Made by a program: the position numbers and the translations under genes. From a virus, in IMG/VR virus record IMGVR_UViG_3300033064_001388, positions 1-20,320 of that record: a stretch of DNA of 20,320 bases. The stretch is one strand, 5' to 3'. Under the pieces are notes generated by a model. That model worked only from the letters and a program-made list of their open reading frames with translations. It did no database searches and was not told the DNA's origin. Shown here piece after piece: positions 7,531-14,654 of the stretch (position 1 is its first letter; every line of letters starts with the position of its first letter).

Positions 7531-8201
7531 GCTGACCCCCAGATCTGCCCGCAACAAAGGCGGGAATCCCGAAGTTCCTGATCCTCCTGGATCCTGAGCC
7601 GAGCGTCCTTGTGCGTCTGGTCTATCTCCGCCTTCTTGTGCGCCGGGTGGAAGTGCTCCACCCACGGCTCTTCGGTGTATACCCACTTGTCAACCGCATC
7701 GGCCAGCCATTGGACCTCCTGCGCCGCGAAGTGCCAATAGAGCGGGCAGAAGAGTTGACTGTCCGGATACCTCTGAAGGAACTGAGGGCCAACCAGTGCC
7801 ACACCCGAGGGATGGTGAGAATCGACCTGCCGGATCCCGAGAACGCCATCATCATCGGGAAAGGCGGCGTTGAACTGGCTGTTCAGAGCATTCACGAAAC
7901 CGGGCTTGAATATGACATCGTCGGTTGCGTAGAGAATGCCGCTTTCCGGGTCCAGTTGAGCCGCAAACTTGATGGCCTCATTCCGGGCCGCCACCGCCCC
8001 GACATGATCTTTCAGGAGCAACGGCTCGATGTTCTTTCCGCCAGGCAGAAGCCCGTTCCATATCTGGTTGAACGTCTCTCGGTCGCCGTCACACACGACA
8101 ATGACGCCAGTGCCCGGATCGGTTGCCGGGATAGACGCGAGGGTCCGGGTGAGTGAATCGAGCCGGTTTCGTGTGGGGATGATGATCCAGAAGCGTTTCA
8201 C
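7527..8201 (-). CDS. Glycosyltransferase family 2-like protein
   Basis: A GTG start at 8201 forms a GTGA overlap with the upstream stop and has AAGGGA 8 nt before it. An ATG at 8210 would sit directly on that ribosome site, so the GTG is preferred (224 residues). RFWIIIPTRNRLDSLTRT is the first beta-alpha unit of a family 2 GT-A fold. VIVVCDGDRETF follows, and ILYATDDVIFKPGF carries the acidic pair at residues 94-95. HVGAVAARNEAIKFA matches the conserved G-x-x-x-A-R-N segment of these enzymes. It is soluble. The ending WGQIWGSA-like tail overlaps the next gene as ATGA. Substrates are unknown. Confidence 0.8.
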   Translation of the reverse strand: MKRFWIIIPTRNRLDSLTRTLASIPATDPGTGVIVVCDGDRETFNQIWNGLLPGGKNIEPLLLKDHVGAVAARNEAIKFAAQLDPESGILYATDDVIFKPGFVNALNSQFNAAFPDDDGVLGIRQVDSHHPSGVALVGPQFLQRYPDSQLFCPLYWHFAAQEVQWLADAVDKWVYTEEPWVEHFHPAHKKAEIDQTHKDARLRIQEDQELRDSRLCCGQIWGSA

Positions 8202-9508
8202 GTGACGCATCCCTTCAGCCGGCGAGAAGCCTGGAAGTGTTCGATACAGGGATCTTCGCCGTTTGCCCGCATGGTGTCGAATATGGTGCAGTAGGAGGCG
8301 GGCAGTCGTAGCATCCGGCCACCGTTGATTTCCCAGCCGTGAACGATCTTCTGGAGTGTGCGCTGATCCCATGCTTCTGGGTTGTGGTCGTTGGCTTGCT
8401 GCCAGAGATCAAGCAGCTCGCGGGCCTTGGCGGTATTTCCCCAGAACATTGTGCCGGAGAGAAGTTCGTCGCCACCCGGCTTATTCCGCCAGTGACAGGC
8501 AAAGTCGCAGTCGAGGTCATCCAACCGATATGGATACCGGTGTACCTTGGCGTCCGCGTCCAGCCAGAGAACGGATCGGCCAGTGTGCCGATCGAGCGCA
8601 TCCCGAATAAACTCGGTCTTGTGCTGACAGTTTGTCTCCCATGATCCCCGAGACTGAACAGGTCGAATGTCATGCTCAATCCCAAGGGGGATCAAGGAAG
8701 CCCGGAGTTTGCAAGATTCGGCTTCATATTCCGGGGTGTGGAACGAAACAACGACTGGACGCTGAATCTGCGGTAGATCCTCAAACCTGCCAAACTCGAA
8801 ACAGCGCAGCCCACTGTCCGGGCACAGGTTGACGATCCGGGCCCGACGCCTTGCGAACTGGGCTTCCTGCTCAAACGCGGACTGGAACATCGTATAGATA
8901 TCCGGCTTCTGGTGCTCATTCGGGTAGCCAGAATGAAAGTATTCCTTCTTGGGCGTATCGTCTCGCATGTCGAACCCGAGCAGATAGATGGGATCGGCGC
9001 CCAGGCACAGAGCGAGATTCAACGCTGAGAATCCGCTATTCCCGGATCGGCTCACGCCGCCCGTTCCCAACCCCTGCGAGATTGAAGGGGAGAGTTTGCT
9101 CACATCATGGAATCGATCGATATGGGTAACATTCGGGCCGTCTACCTCATGCCCCTTGAACACGCAGAATACCCGCAACAGGGGAAGGTCTGGATTCTCC
9201 CACCGCTGCAATGCCTGGTTTCCGAGTTGGCCCGTCTTGATGTATGTACGGACAAACCGAGTGTCGATCGAGAACCAGATCGTAGGAGTGCAGTATTCCG
9301 CCGCCCGATTGATGGCAATGACGCGCTCACCCGCGAGGGCAGACCAGTCGAAACCCTTGAGAGACGGCCCGCCGCCGATGATAAAGCAGCGAGAACCGCG
9401 CCACATGCCATCCCGAATAGCATCGGGAGCAGCGACCGGAGCAGCCTTGGGCCGGACGCGGTTGAGTAGAGGTGATTTCATGTAGCGCAGGGCTTCAACG
9501 GGTTCCAT
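8198..9508 (-). CDS. DUF115/Maf-like domain fused to a nucleotide-sugar transferase domain
   Basis: A 436-residue two-domain protein. Residues 35-200 carry CFIIGGGPSLKGFDWSALAG, VIAINRAAEY and IYLLGFDMRDD, the hallmark of DUF115/MptE-like proteins, a group that includes Maf-type flagellin glycosylation factors and many phage proteins. From about residue 250 a second domain begins (PVVVSFHTPEYEAESCKLRA). It has the DxD motif SVLWLDADAKV at 317-319, SGTMFWGNTAKARELLDLW, and a terminal CIEHFQASRRLK, which fits GT77-type nucleotide-diphospho-sugar transferases. The start is supported by GAGAGGTAA 6 nt before ATG 9508. It follows the head connector gene by 2 nt and opens the glycosyltransferase block. 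A role in glycosylating a protein is inferred. Confidence 0.75.
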   Translation of the reverse strand: MEPVEALRYMKSPLLNRVRPKAAPVAAPDAIRDGMWRGSRCFIIGGGPSLKGFDWSALAGERVIAINRAAEYCTPTIWFSIDTRFVRTYIKTGQLGNQALQRWENPDLPLLRVFCVFKGHEVDGPNVTHIDRFHDVSKLSPSISQGLGTGGVSRSGNSGFSALNLALCLGADPIYLLGFDMRDDTPKKEYFHSGYPNEHQKPDIYTMFQSAFEQEAQFARRRARIVNLCPDSGLRCFEFGRFEDLPQIQRPVVVSFHTPEYEAESCKLRASLIPLGIEHDIRPVQSRGSWETNCQHKTEFIRDALDRHTGRSVLWLDADAKVHRYPYRLDDLDCDFACHWRNKPGGDELLSGTMFWGNTAKARELLDLWQQANDHNPEAWDQRTLQKIVHGWEINGGRMLRLPASYCTIFDTMRANGEDPCIEHFQASRRLKGCVT

Positions 9509-9510
9509 GT

Positions 9511-9915
9511 TTACCTCTCGAACTTGAACGTGTTGCTGCCACCAAGGTTGTATTCGGAGAGCCTGATATGAGCCCGCGGAGCGATAACAATCCCACGAAT
9601 GCCAGCCAGAGATTCGGAAAAGTCGCTCACGGTGAAACTACGCACTCCCTGAGCCTGTAGGGATTCCCGCTTGGACTGTCCTTCCTGGTCGCTCAAGAGG
9701 AAGAGGGCTTGCTCGCAGACGGCCTCTTGCATGGCGTCTGTGGGGGTAATGCCGGACTCGAAGTCATAGACGCCACAGCTCTCAATCTGCCACTGGCCGG
9801 TAGTCAGAGCAGCCGTTTTGTCGGCGTCAGAGGCAGCCGTCCAATCCGATGATCCGAGCCTGGTTGAGAAATATGTGGTCGCTTCCGCAACCGTGAGCCA
9901 GAGCGTGGTGCTCAT
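9511..9915 (-). CDS. Head-tail connector protein (gp6/DnaT-like family)
   Basis: A 134-residue protein with ATGA overlap on its upstream side. It starts MSTTLWLTVAEATTYFSTRL, then SSDWTAASDADKTAALTTGQ, a helix-helix layout with the W-x-x-A-x-x-x-x-K-x-A-A-L pattern. This is typical of the gp6-like head-tail connector group often annotated as 'DnaT-like ssDNA-binding'. AMQEAVCEQALFLL is the third helix. Despite that annotation name, a structural role at the portal ring is expected from position. The C-terminal half (GIRGIVIAPRAHIRLSEYNLGG) is Gly/Arg-rich and probably extended. Its next structural partners lie about 4 kb farther on, because the glycosyltransferase block intervenes. Confidence 0.7.
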   Translation of the reverse strand: MSTTLWLTVAEATTYFSTRLGSSDWTAASDADKTAALTTGQWQIESCGVYDFESGITPTDAMQEAVCEQALFLLSDQEGQSKRESLQAQGVRSFTVSDFSESLAGIRGIVIAPRAHIRLSEYNLGGSNTFKFER

Positions 9916-10265
9916 GCTATTTTCCTCGCTTCGGCCTTGTCAGTGAGGCCGTCTGTGATAAAGTCCACAAACATCTGCTTGTCCATGACTCCGGTTTGCA
10001 TATTGAATGCCACCTCATAGGCTCCTGCGATAGTTAGCCGACCCGACCTAATGCCGTCTATAAAGAGTAATGCCTTGCCAGGCCGTTTTGCCGCGCGAAT
10101 AAGAATTTCGAGATTCTCTTTCATGTGTGCAGGCGGGCGGGATTCGCCTGTTTTCCATCGATAATAGGTCATTCTAGAAACACCGAGAATCTCCGCTATC
10201 TCAGCCTGAGTCAGATCGAGTGCCTTTCGAGCTCTCTGCATTTCTTCTCTTGTAATCTGGCTCAT
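9912..10265 (-). CDS. XRE-family HTH DNA-binding protein inside the structural operon
   Basis: ATG at 10265 overlaps the methyltransferase stop as ATGA, giving 117 residues. Residues 6-57 form an XRE/Cro-type helix-turn-helix: REEMQRARKALDLTQAEIAE, then ILGVSRMTYYRWKTGESRPP, with the L-T-Q-A-E-I-A and G-V-S-x-x-T-x-x-x-W-x-x-G signature. The C-terminal half (KALLFIDGIRSGRLTIAGAY, then an acidic helix DKQMFVDFITDGLTDKAEAR) is not recognised and may mediate dimerisation or bind a partner. A DNA-binding regulator between capsid and connector genes is unusual. It would be made late, with virion proteins. It could repress early genes, be packaged, or be the antitoxin-like remnant of a pair, but no toxin is beside it. 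Confidence 0.75.
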   Translation of the reverse strand: MSQITREEMQRARKALDLTQAEIAEILGVSRMTYYRWKTGESRPPAHMKENLEILIRAAKRPGKALLFIDGIRSGRLTIAGAYEVAFNMQTGVMDKQMFVDFITDGLTDKAEARKIA

Positions 10266-10816
10266 GGGGTTTTCCTTCCCTGTTTCCAAGTCACAACGTG
10301 GAAGATGCCCAGATGCTCGATCTTCGCCGGGGGATCGGCTGGGAAGAACGCGGCCAGTTCCTCGACTGTGAACAGCCAAAGGTGGCCCGGATCGTTCACT
10401 TTCTGCGCCGGGGTCGTAAGAACCAAAGTTCCGCCCGTGATCGCATTCAGTGCCCGGACCATGCCCGCCGGGTCTGGAACATGCTCGAGGACCTCTGAGC
10501 AGACCACACCGTCAAACTGCCCGAGCGCGGATAGTTCCTCTGAAGTTTTCAGACAGTGAAACGTAGTGGCCGAGAAGACGCGAACGGCCTCCTTGATGGC
10601 CGACTCGCTGAAATCGATCCCCGTCCATTCACCGCCGACGCGTGCGGCGAGTTCCGCCGTGGAATGCCCACAGGCACAGCCCACGTCAATGAATCGGCCT
10701 GCTGCCGGGAGCCGCTCTGCAATCCAGTCGAACCGCTGCTGATGCTTCGGGCTCTTCAGGTGCTCTGAAATATTTTTCGGGAGCCAGTGCTGGGAAATGT
10801 AGGCTTCAGCGTTCAT
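10262..10816 (-). CDS. Class I SAM-dependent methyltransferase
   Basis: A 184-residue protein whose ATG overlaps the upstream stop as ATGA. RFIDVGCACGHSTAELAARV holds motif I (D-V-G-C-x-x-G, residues 44-50). GIDFSESAIKEA contains the acidic residue for the SAM ribose (Asp68). FDGVVCSEVLEHVPDPAGMV (from 101) is the conserved Methyltransf_11/UbiE-type motif, and LVLTTPAQ the following strand. No DNA methylase target motif (N/D-P-P-Y/F) is present, so the target is more likely a small molecule, sugar or protein. Next to the glycosyltransferases, sugar O-methylation is a reasonable inference. It could equally modify another substrate. Confidence 0.85.
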   Translation of the reverse strand: MNAEAYISQHWLPKNISEHLKSPKHQQRFDWIAERLPAAGRFIDVGCACGHSTAELAARVGGEWTGIDFSESAIKEAVRVFSATTFHCLKTSEELSALGQFDGVVCSEVLEHVPDPAGMVRALNAITGGTLVLTTPAQKVNDPGHLWLFTVEELAAFFPADPPAKIEHLGIFHVVTWKQGRKTP

Positions 10817-11307
10817 TGCTGTTTCCGGTCTTCGAGCATTTTCTCTACGGCCTCGAAGCCGTCTGCCTCGAGTTCTGCCCGTAGTTCAGATTTCTTGATC
10901 CCGAGCCATCTGGCCCGGGGAAAGAGTTTCTTGGTGGCCGCATCAAGCGCGGCGCCGTCCAGCGGAGCAACAGCGGCGGGATCTACGATGGCCTCCGGAG
11001 CCGGTTTCTCTGTGAGTTCCGGTGCCGGTTTCTCGATGGGTCGGGGCGAGGGTTTCGGTGCTGCCTTCTGGATGTAGAACGTGTCCACCTTGATGCCGCG
11101 CGCCTTGTAGCATTCCTCGATCAAGGCCGCATTCAGTACGCCCGCCAGAATCCAGACCTCATCGAATTTTTCCACCTGGTCGCGGGTGAACGGGTTCGGG
11201 TTGCGGAGAACGGGGCGGAGATTTTTACTCTCCGCCCCGAGAACCGCCTCTCCGACCGCAGGGGAATCACTGAATCGTCCGTAGATTCCGACAGTTCGGG
11301 GGCGCAT
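10813..11307 (-). CDS. Unknown phage protein with Pro-rich linker, after the capsid gene
   Basis: A 164-residue protein in three parts. The N-terminal domain (residues 1-80) looks alpha/beta, with VGIYGRFSDSPAVGEAVLGA and FDEVWILAGVLNAALIEECY. A Pro/Glu/Lys/Ala-rich linker runs over about 82-117 (PKPSPRPIEKPAPELTEKPA). A C-terminal helical segment (RARWLGIKKSELRAELEADG) ends it. No family is recognised with confidence. Placement directly after the major capsid protein and before a methyltransferase is compatible with a capsid decoration, minor head or modification-related protein. The linker architecture suggests two tethered domains. The stop overlaps the methyltransferase start. Confidence 0.6.
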   Translation of the reverse strand: MRPRTVGIYGRFSDSPAVGEAVLGAESKNLRPVLRNPNPFTRDQVEKFDEVWILAGVLNAALIEECYKARGIKVDTFYIQKAAPKPSPRPIEKPAPELTEKPAPEAIVDPAAVAPLDGAALDAATKKLFPRARWLGIKKSELRAELEADGFEAVEKMLEDRKQQ

Positions 11308-11345
11308 ATCATCAGCCTTTCAGGTAGGTGTGTTTCAGGATGGGT

Positions 11346-12326
11346 CTACTGGGCCAGGATGCGGACGCCCGAGAGGTCCTTGTCGGCGGTCGCGGCCTTG
11401 TCCCAATTCGTGGTGGTTCCGAGCGCGGCATCGGTCGGGTTGGCGCCGCCGTTGCTCGTGTCCCAGGCGAAGCCTTTGCACTTGACCGCGAAGTCGTACT
11501 CGTACTGGACCTGGAACAGGATCTGTTCCCCGCCCGTTACGACTTCGCTAGCGATGGTCTGCTCCAGCGATTCGATCACGTCCACCGCCCCCTCAGTCAG
11601 CCCGAGGATGTTGTAGGTCGTGGTCGAACCAGAGACGGTGTTGATAAGCGCGGGCGCGTCAATGACGATAGTCGGACGCCCGAAGGTGGCCACGTTGCCG
11701 GAGTAAATCGTCACGTCGGCAACATTGGTAATCTTATCGCTCACGGCCTGTCCCACCAGGTTGTGGTAGGGCTTGGAGTGCATGACCCAGGCGCGGATAC
11801 GCCCGGACTGGTCGCCCATCTTCGCCATGCCGCTGACCAGGTGGCCGTGCGTTAGGGTCGTGGTGGACTGGCCGGTCGCGTCATAGACCAGCGCGGACTG
11901 ACCTTCGATGGCCGCTTCGACGGCAAGGATGCCCGTGTTGAGCATGTCCTTAGCCTTCTGTTGACCGTACTGTTCCCCGAGCACGAAAGAGAACTCGCGC
12001 ATGTCGGACCCGGTGATCTTGAGAGCACCGACTGCCTCAGCCAGCGGACCGTACTTCCGGCGGAGGTTGACGGCGATGATTTCGCCCTGAGTCATCGGGA
12101 TGATGTCAGCGGCCGCAACGGACGTGAGGTCGCGGCGGGTGGGGGCGGCGGGCAGTTTCCAGAAGGACTGCTTCTGATACTGGCCGAGGATCTGCTGCGT
12201 GACCATCCGCAGCGCGTTGGAGGAGGCGGCGTTGAAGCCGTCCGTGACCTGGGCGACGCCCTCGAAAACTCCGGCGTAGAACTGGTCATCGTAGATTTTG
12301 AGATCGGTGAGAACTCCGGCTGCCAT
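11346..12326 (-). CDS. Major capsid protein
   Basis: A 326-residue protein with a strong ribosome site (CAGGAG, 8 nt before ATG 12326). It starts MAAGVLTDLKIYDDQFYAGV and has an early NAASSNALRMVTQQILGQYQ helix. A middle segment, ALVYDATGQSTTTLTHGHLV, is followed by RIRAWVMHSKPYHNLVGQAV. This is the H-S-K-x-Y-x-x-L motif seen in a large group of HK97-fold capsid proteins. The later TFGRPTIVIDAP and QTIASEVVTGGEQILFQVQY strands fit the P domain. It follows a coiled-coil scaffold gene and precedes the connector genes, as expected. The N-terminus has no long delta domain, which agrees with a separately encoded scaffold. Confidence 0.85.
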   Translation of the reverse strand: MAAGVLTDLKIYDDQFYAGVFEGVAQVTDGFNAASSNALRMVTQQILGQYQKQSFWKLPAAPTRRDLTSVAAADIIPMTQGEIIAVNLRRKYGPLAEAVGALKITGSDMREFSFVLGEQYGQQKAKDMLNTGILAVEAAIEGQSALVYDATGQSTTTLTHGHLVSGMAKMGDQSGRIRAWVMHSKPYHNLVGQAVSDKITNVADVTIYSGNVATFGRPTIVIDAPALINTVSGSTTTYNILGLTEGAVDVIESLEQTIASEVVTGGEQILFQVQYEYDFAVKCKGFAWDTSNGGANPTDAALGTTTNWDKAATADKDLSGVRILAQ

Positions 12327-12353
12327 GGTAGTGGCTCCTGTTTCATTGTGAGA

Positions 12354-13118
12354 TTATGCCGGGAGTGCCTTAAACGCATCGAGGCCGTGTTTGGTAATGA
12401 ACTCTGATTTGTCCTTCGGTGTCAGGAGTTCACTCCGTTTCGTGGCTCTGATGCCGGAAAAGGCGCTACTTCCCGGACCGCCCGTGTTTCGCGAGCGGAC
12501 GTAATGTGCAAACTTCGGATTTGCCGCCATGAATTCGACTGCCTTGTCAACCGGAACGAACTCGCGCTTGATCTGACCGTTCTCGTCGGCTGCAACATCA
12601 ACCTCGAAGAGGTCATTGTGTTTTCCCGTCGGCTTCCCGTCTTCTCCCAGGACCGGCTCCCGTTTGTGGACGGAGAGAAGCCGCGGCACAATGTCTTCCG
12701 CAGGGTTGATGAATTTGTCGCCGACTGTGCCCAGAATGGCGTTGGTCAACTGAGTTCGGACGTGAGATTCACGCTCGACTTTCAGGTTGGCCTCAGCCTG
12801 TTCTGCACGGGTCATGGTCGTTTTCAGTTGCGTGGCCACCTTGCCTTCGGCTTCGGCCTGGGCGTGAGAAAGCGATTCTTCCATCTGCGTCTTTTCCGCA
12901 CGGAGTTCGGTCAGGAGCCGTTCGAGGTCAGGCGTCTTGATGGCCTGCGCTTCGAGTGTCTTGATCTTGTCCGTTTGGCGGGCCAGCCGCTCTTGGATCG
13001 TCGCGTTCATCTTGTCCTTGGTCACGGCGTTCGTGACCGTCGCCTCTTCCTCGCCGATCTTCACGAGATTGCCTTCACCGTCCAACAGTTGACCTTCGGC
13101 ATTGATTTGCAATTCCAT
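12354..13118 (-). CDS. Scaffolding protein (coiled-coil, GP20-like)
   Basis: A 254-residue protein with ATG at 13118 and an AAAGGA about 10 nt upstream. The N-terminus MELQINAEGQLLDGEGNLVK is a short beta-rich stretch. Residues about 35-120 form a long charged coiled coil (RLARQTDKIKTLEAQ, LLTELRAEKTQMEESLSHAQ, RAEQAEANLKVERESHV). The remainder contains the DKFINPAEDIVPRLLSV and VDKAVEFMAANPKFAHYVRS segments, common in phage scaffold/minor structural GP20-type proteins. The C-terminus (TPKDKSEFITKHGLDAFKAL) is probably the capsid-binding helix. Its location directly before the major capsid gene supports the role. No protease motif is seen. Confidence 0.75.
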   Translation of the reverse strand: MELQINAEGQLLDGEGNLVKIGEEEATVTNAVTKDKMNATIQERLARQTDKIKTLEAQAIKTPDLERLLTELRAEKTQMEESLSHAQAEAEGKVATQLKTTMTRAEQAEANLKVERESHVRTQLTNAILGTVGDKFINPAEDIVPRLLSVHKREPVLGEDGKPTGKHNDLFEVDVAADENGQIKREFVPVDKAVEFMAANPKFAHYVRSRNTGGPGSSAFSGIRATKRSELLTPKDKSEFITKHGLDAFKALPA

Positions 13119-13205
13119 GGCGTTTTATCCTTTCCGCGATAGGCTCGCGTGGGCCGTAGATGTCCGGGCGTTGAAGGGCCGCCCGTGAGCCGACTGCCGG
13201 GCTTC

Positions 13206-14654
13206 TCAGGTTCCCGTTTCCTGTCCCGCCTGCTGCGTGATGGTGTTCATCATCATCAACTGTGCTTCACGTTCCTGCGCTTTCACTGCCTCCAGTTCCT
13301 TTTCGATGTCAAGGTCTGGCGGCAGAATTTCATACCTTTTGAAGAGTTCGAGCAGAGTCCGCTTGGTGAGATCGTTGTTATCCACCAGCCCCCTTAGCGC
13401 CTGAACCATCGTAAACTGAATCATCTTGTCATCGAAGTCCCGGTTGTAGGAGATCTCGATCTTGGCGTCTGCTTTGCCCCGCCACTTCGCCATGATCTCC
13501 CAGCACTGCAACTCGGAGTCTTCGAACCACTGCGAAACGGTTTTGAGGGACGAAGCGAACATCCGCCGGTCTTCCCGCTGCGCGTCTTGGGATTGAACCT
13601 GGGCCGAGTCTTTCTTTGCCTGGGCGAGCGCGATAGAGAGAATCCGGTAGCGCAGATCTTCGATGCTGGCCCGAATGGAACTGAACCCCGCACCTGTCGG
13701 CTCGAGGTAGGCCACCTGGATAACGTCACCCTGCCCGCTCTGGATCCAGAGCCCATCCCCGACGTCCATTTTTTCCATCTTGGTCGGGGATACAACGTAG
13801 GGGATCGGGTGCGAGGAGAGGTGCTCAAACCAGTCGAGGTCCGAGTCTTTGTTGTAAATCTGAACTACGTGGTCGAGCACTGACCGGGTGACCGGCCATC
13901 CTGAAAATTCACTGCGCTTTGTGCCATAGAACGGGACGATGGGGACCACCCCGAGATTGTGACTTGCTCTGGCCGTTTCGATGTAGCGGCTGTCAGTGCC
14001 GGTTGCGCTTTTGCTCGCCTGCTCATACTGAATCCACTCCGTGCGGGTCCAGATTGTCCATGCGGGGGTGACTGCCGGATCGAGACCCACCTGGTCTTCC
14101 GTTCGAGAAACGATGGAGTTTTCCTTGATGATCACCCAGATGAGTTTCTGGTCAGTATCAACCGCCCAGTCGAGCACGCTGGCGGCCGGTACAGACTCAA
14201 AAAATGGGCGATGCCCAGCGTCACGTTCAGCCGCAGCCGAAGGATATCCACTCTCGGGTAGGCGGGTATGATTGACCAGCACCCAGTGCAACCCGTCAAT
14301 CTGAGCGTTCTCCGCCACACCCATGAAGTACAGGTTGGAGGGAGTCCCCTGGTTATCAACGTCAGGCTCGAATGCCTTCAGGTCCGGGGCGATTTCCCGC
14401 TTCGCCTCTTTGGAGAACAGGAGGGCTTGACGCGCCAGAATGATTTTCTCAACGAACGGATCCAGCACAGCCCGCTTGACGCGCCGATCATAATCAGTCG
14501 TGTCTTCGTTTTTCCCCTGGATGAGGTACGTGGCTTTTTTCGTTTCCGACTTGACCACGTCGCTGCCCTCATAGAGGTCACGGGCCTTGACCCGAACATC
14601 CTCAGTGGTCTTATAGTCAGGATGGACCCGATTGAAATCGCGCGTGTCAGCCAT
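13206..14654 (-). CDS. Portal protein
   Basis: ATG at 14654 overlaps the last base of the large terminase stop (TGATG), giving 482 residues; an in-frame upstream start at 14717 lies inside the terminase gene and lacks support. Early YEGSDVVKSETKKATYLIQG, then FVEKIILARQALLFSKEAKR, then IDGLHWVLVNHTRLPESGYP, match the wing and stem start of SPP1 gp6/DUF4055-type portals. SVPAASVLDWAVDTDQKLIW is the typical 'P-x-x-V-x-x-W' beta segment. Near the C-terminus a helix-rich tail (KELEAVKAQEREAQLMMMNT) fits the crown. It forms the dodecameric DNA channel at one capsid vertex. Downstream, 87 nt without a gene separate it from the scaffold gene. Confidence 0.8.
   Translation of the reverse strand: MADTRDFNRVHPDYKTTEDVRVKARDLYEGSDVVKSETKKATYLIQGKNEDTTDYDRRVKRAVLDPFVEKIILARQALLFSKEAKREIAPDLKAFEPDVDNQGTPSNLYFMGVAENAQIDGLHWVLVNHTRLPESGYPSAAAERDAGHRPFFESVPAASVLDWAVDTDQKLIWVIIKENSIVSRTEDQVGLDPAVTPAWTIWTRTEWIQYEQASKSATGTDSRYIETARASHNLGVVPIVPFYGTKRSEFSGWPVTRSVLDHVVQIYNKDSDLDWFEHLSSHPIPYVVSPTKMEKMDVGDGLWIQSGQGDVIQVAYLEPTGAGFSSIRASIEDLRYRILSIALAQAKKDSAQVQSQDAQREDRRMFASSLKTVSQWFEDSELQCWEIMAKWRGKADAKIEISYNRDFDDKMIQFTMVQALRGLVDNNDLTKRTLLELFKRYEILPPDLDIEKELEAVKAQEREAQLMMMNTITQQAGQETGT

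Noticed and set aside
9912-10816. Restriction-modification or toxin-antitoxin pair (methyltransferase plus XRE)
   Set aside because: The methyltransferase lacks DNA-methylase motifs, there is no endonuclease or toxin-sized partner, and both genes are embedded in the structural operon.
13119-13205. Possible hairpin between portal and scaffold genes
   Set aside because: Only a 5-bp GGGCG/CGCCC stem without a U-tract; too weak for a terminator, and the surrounding GC richness makes it likely by chance.
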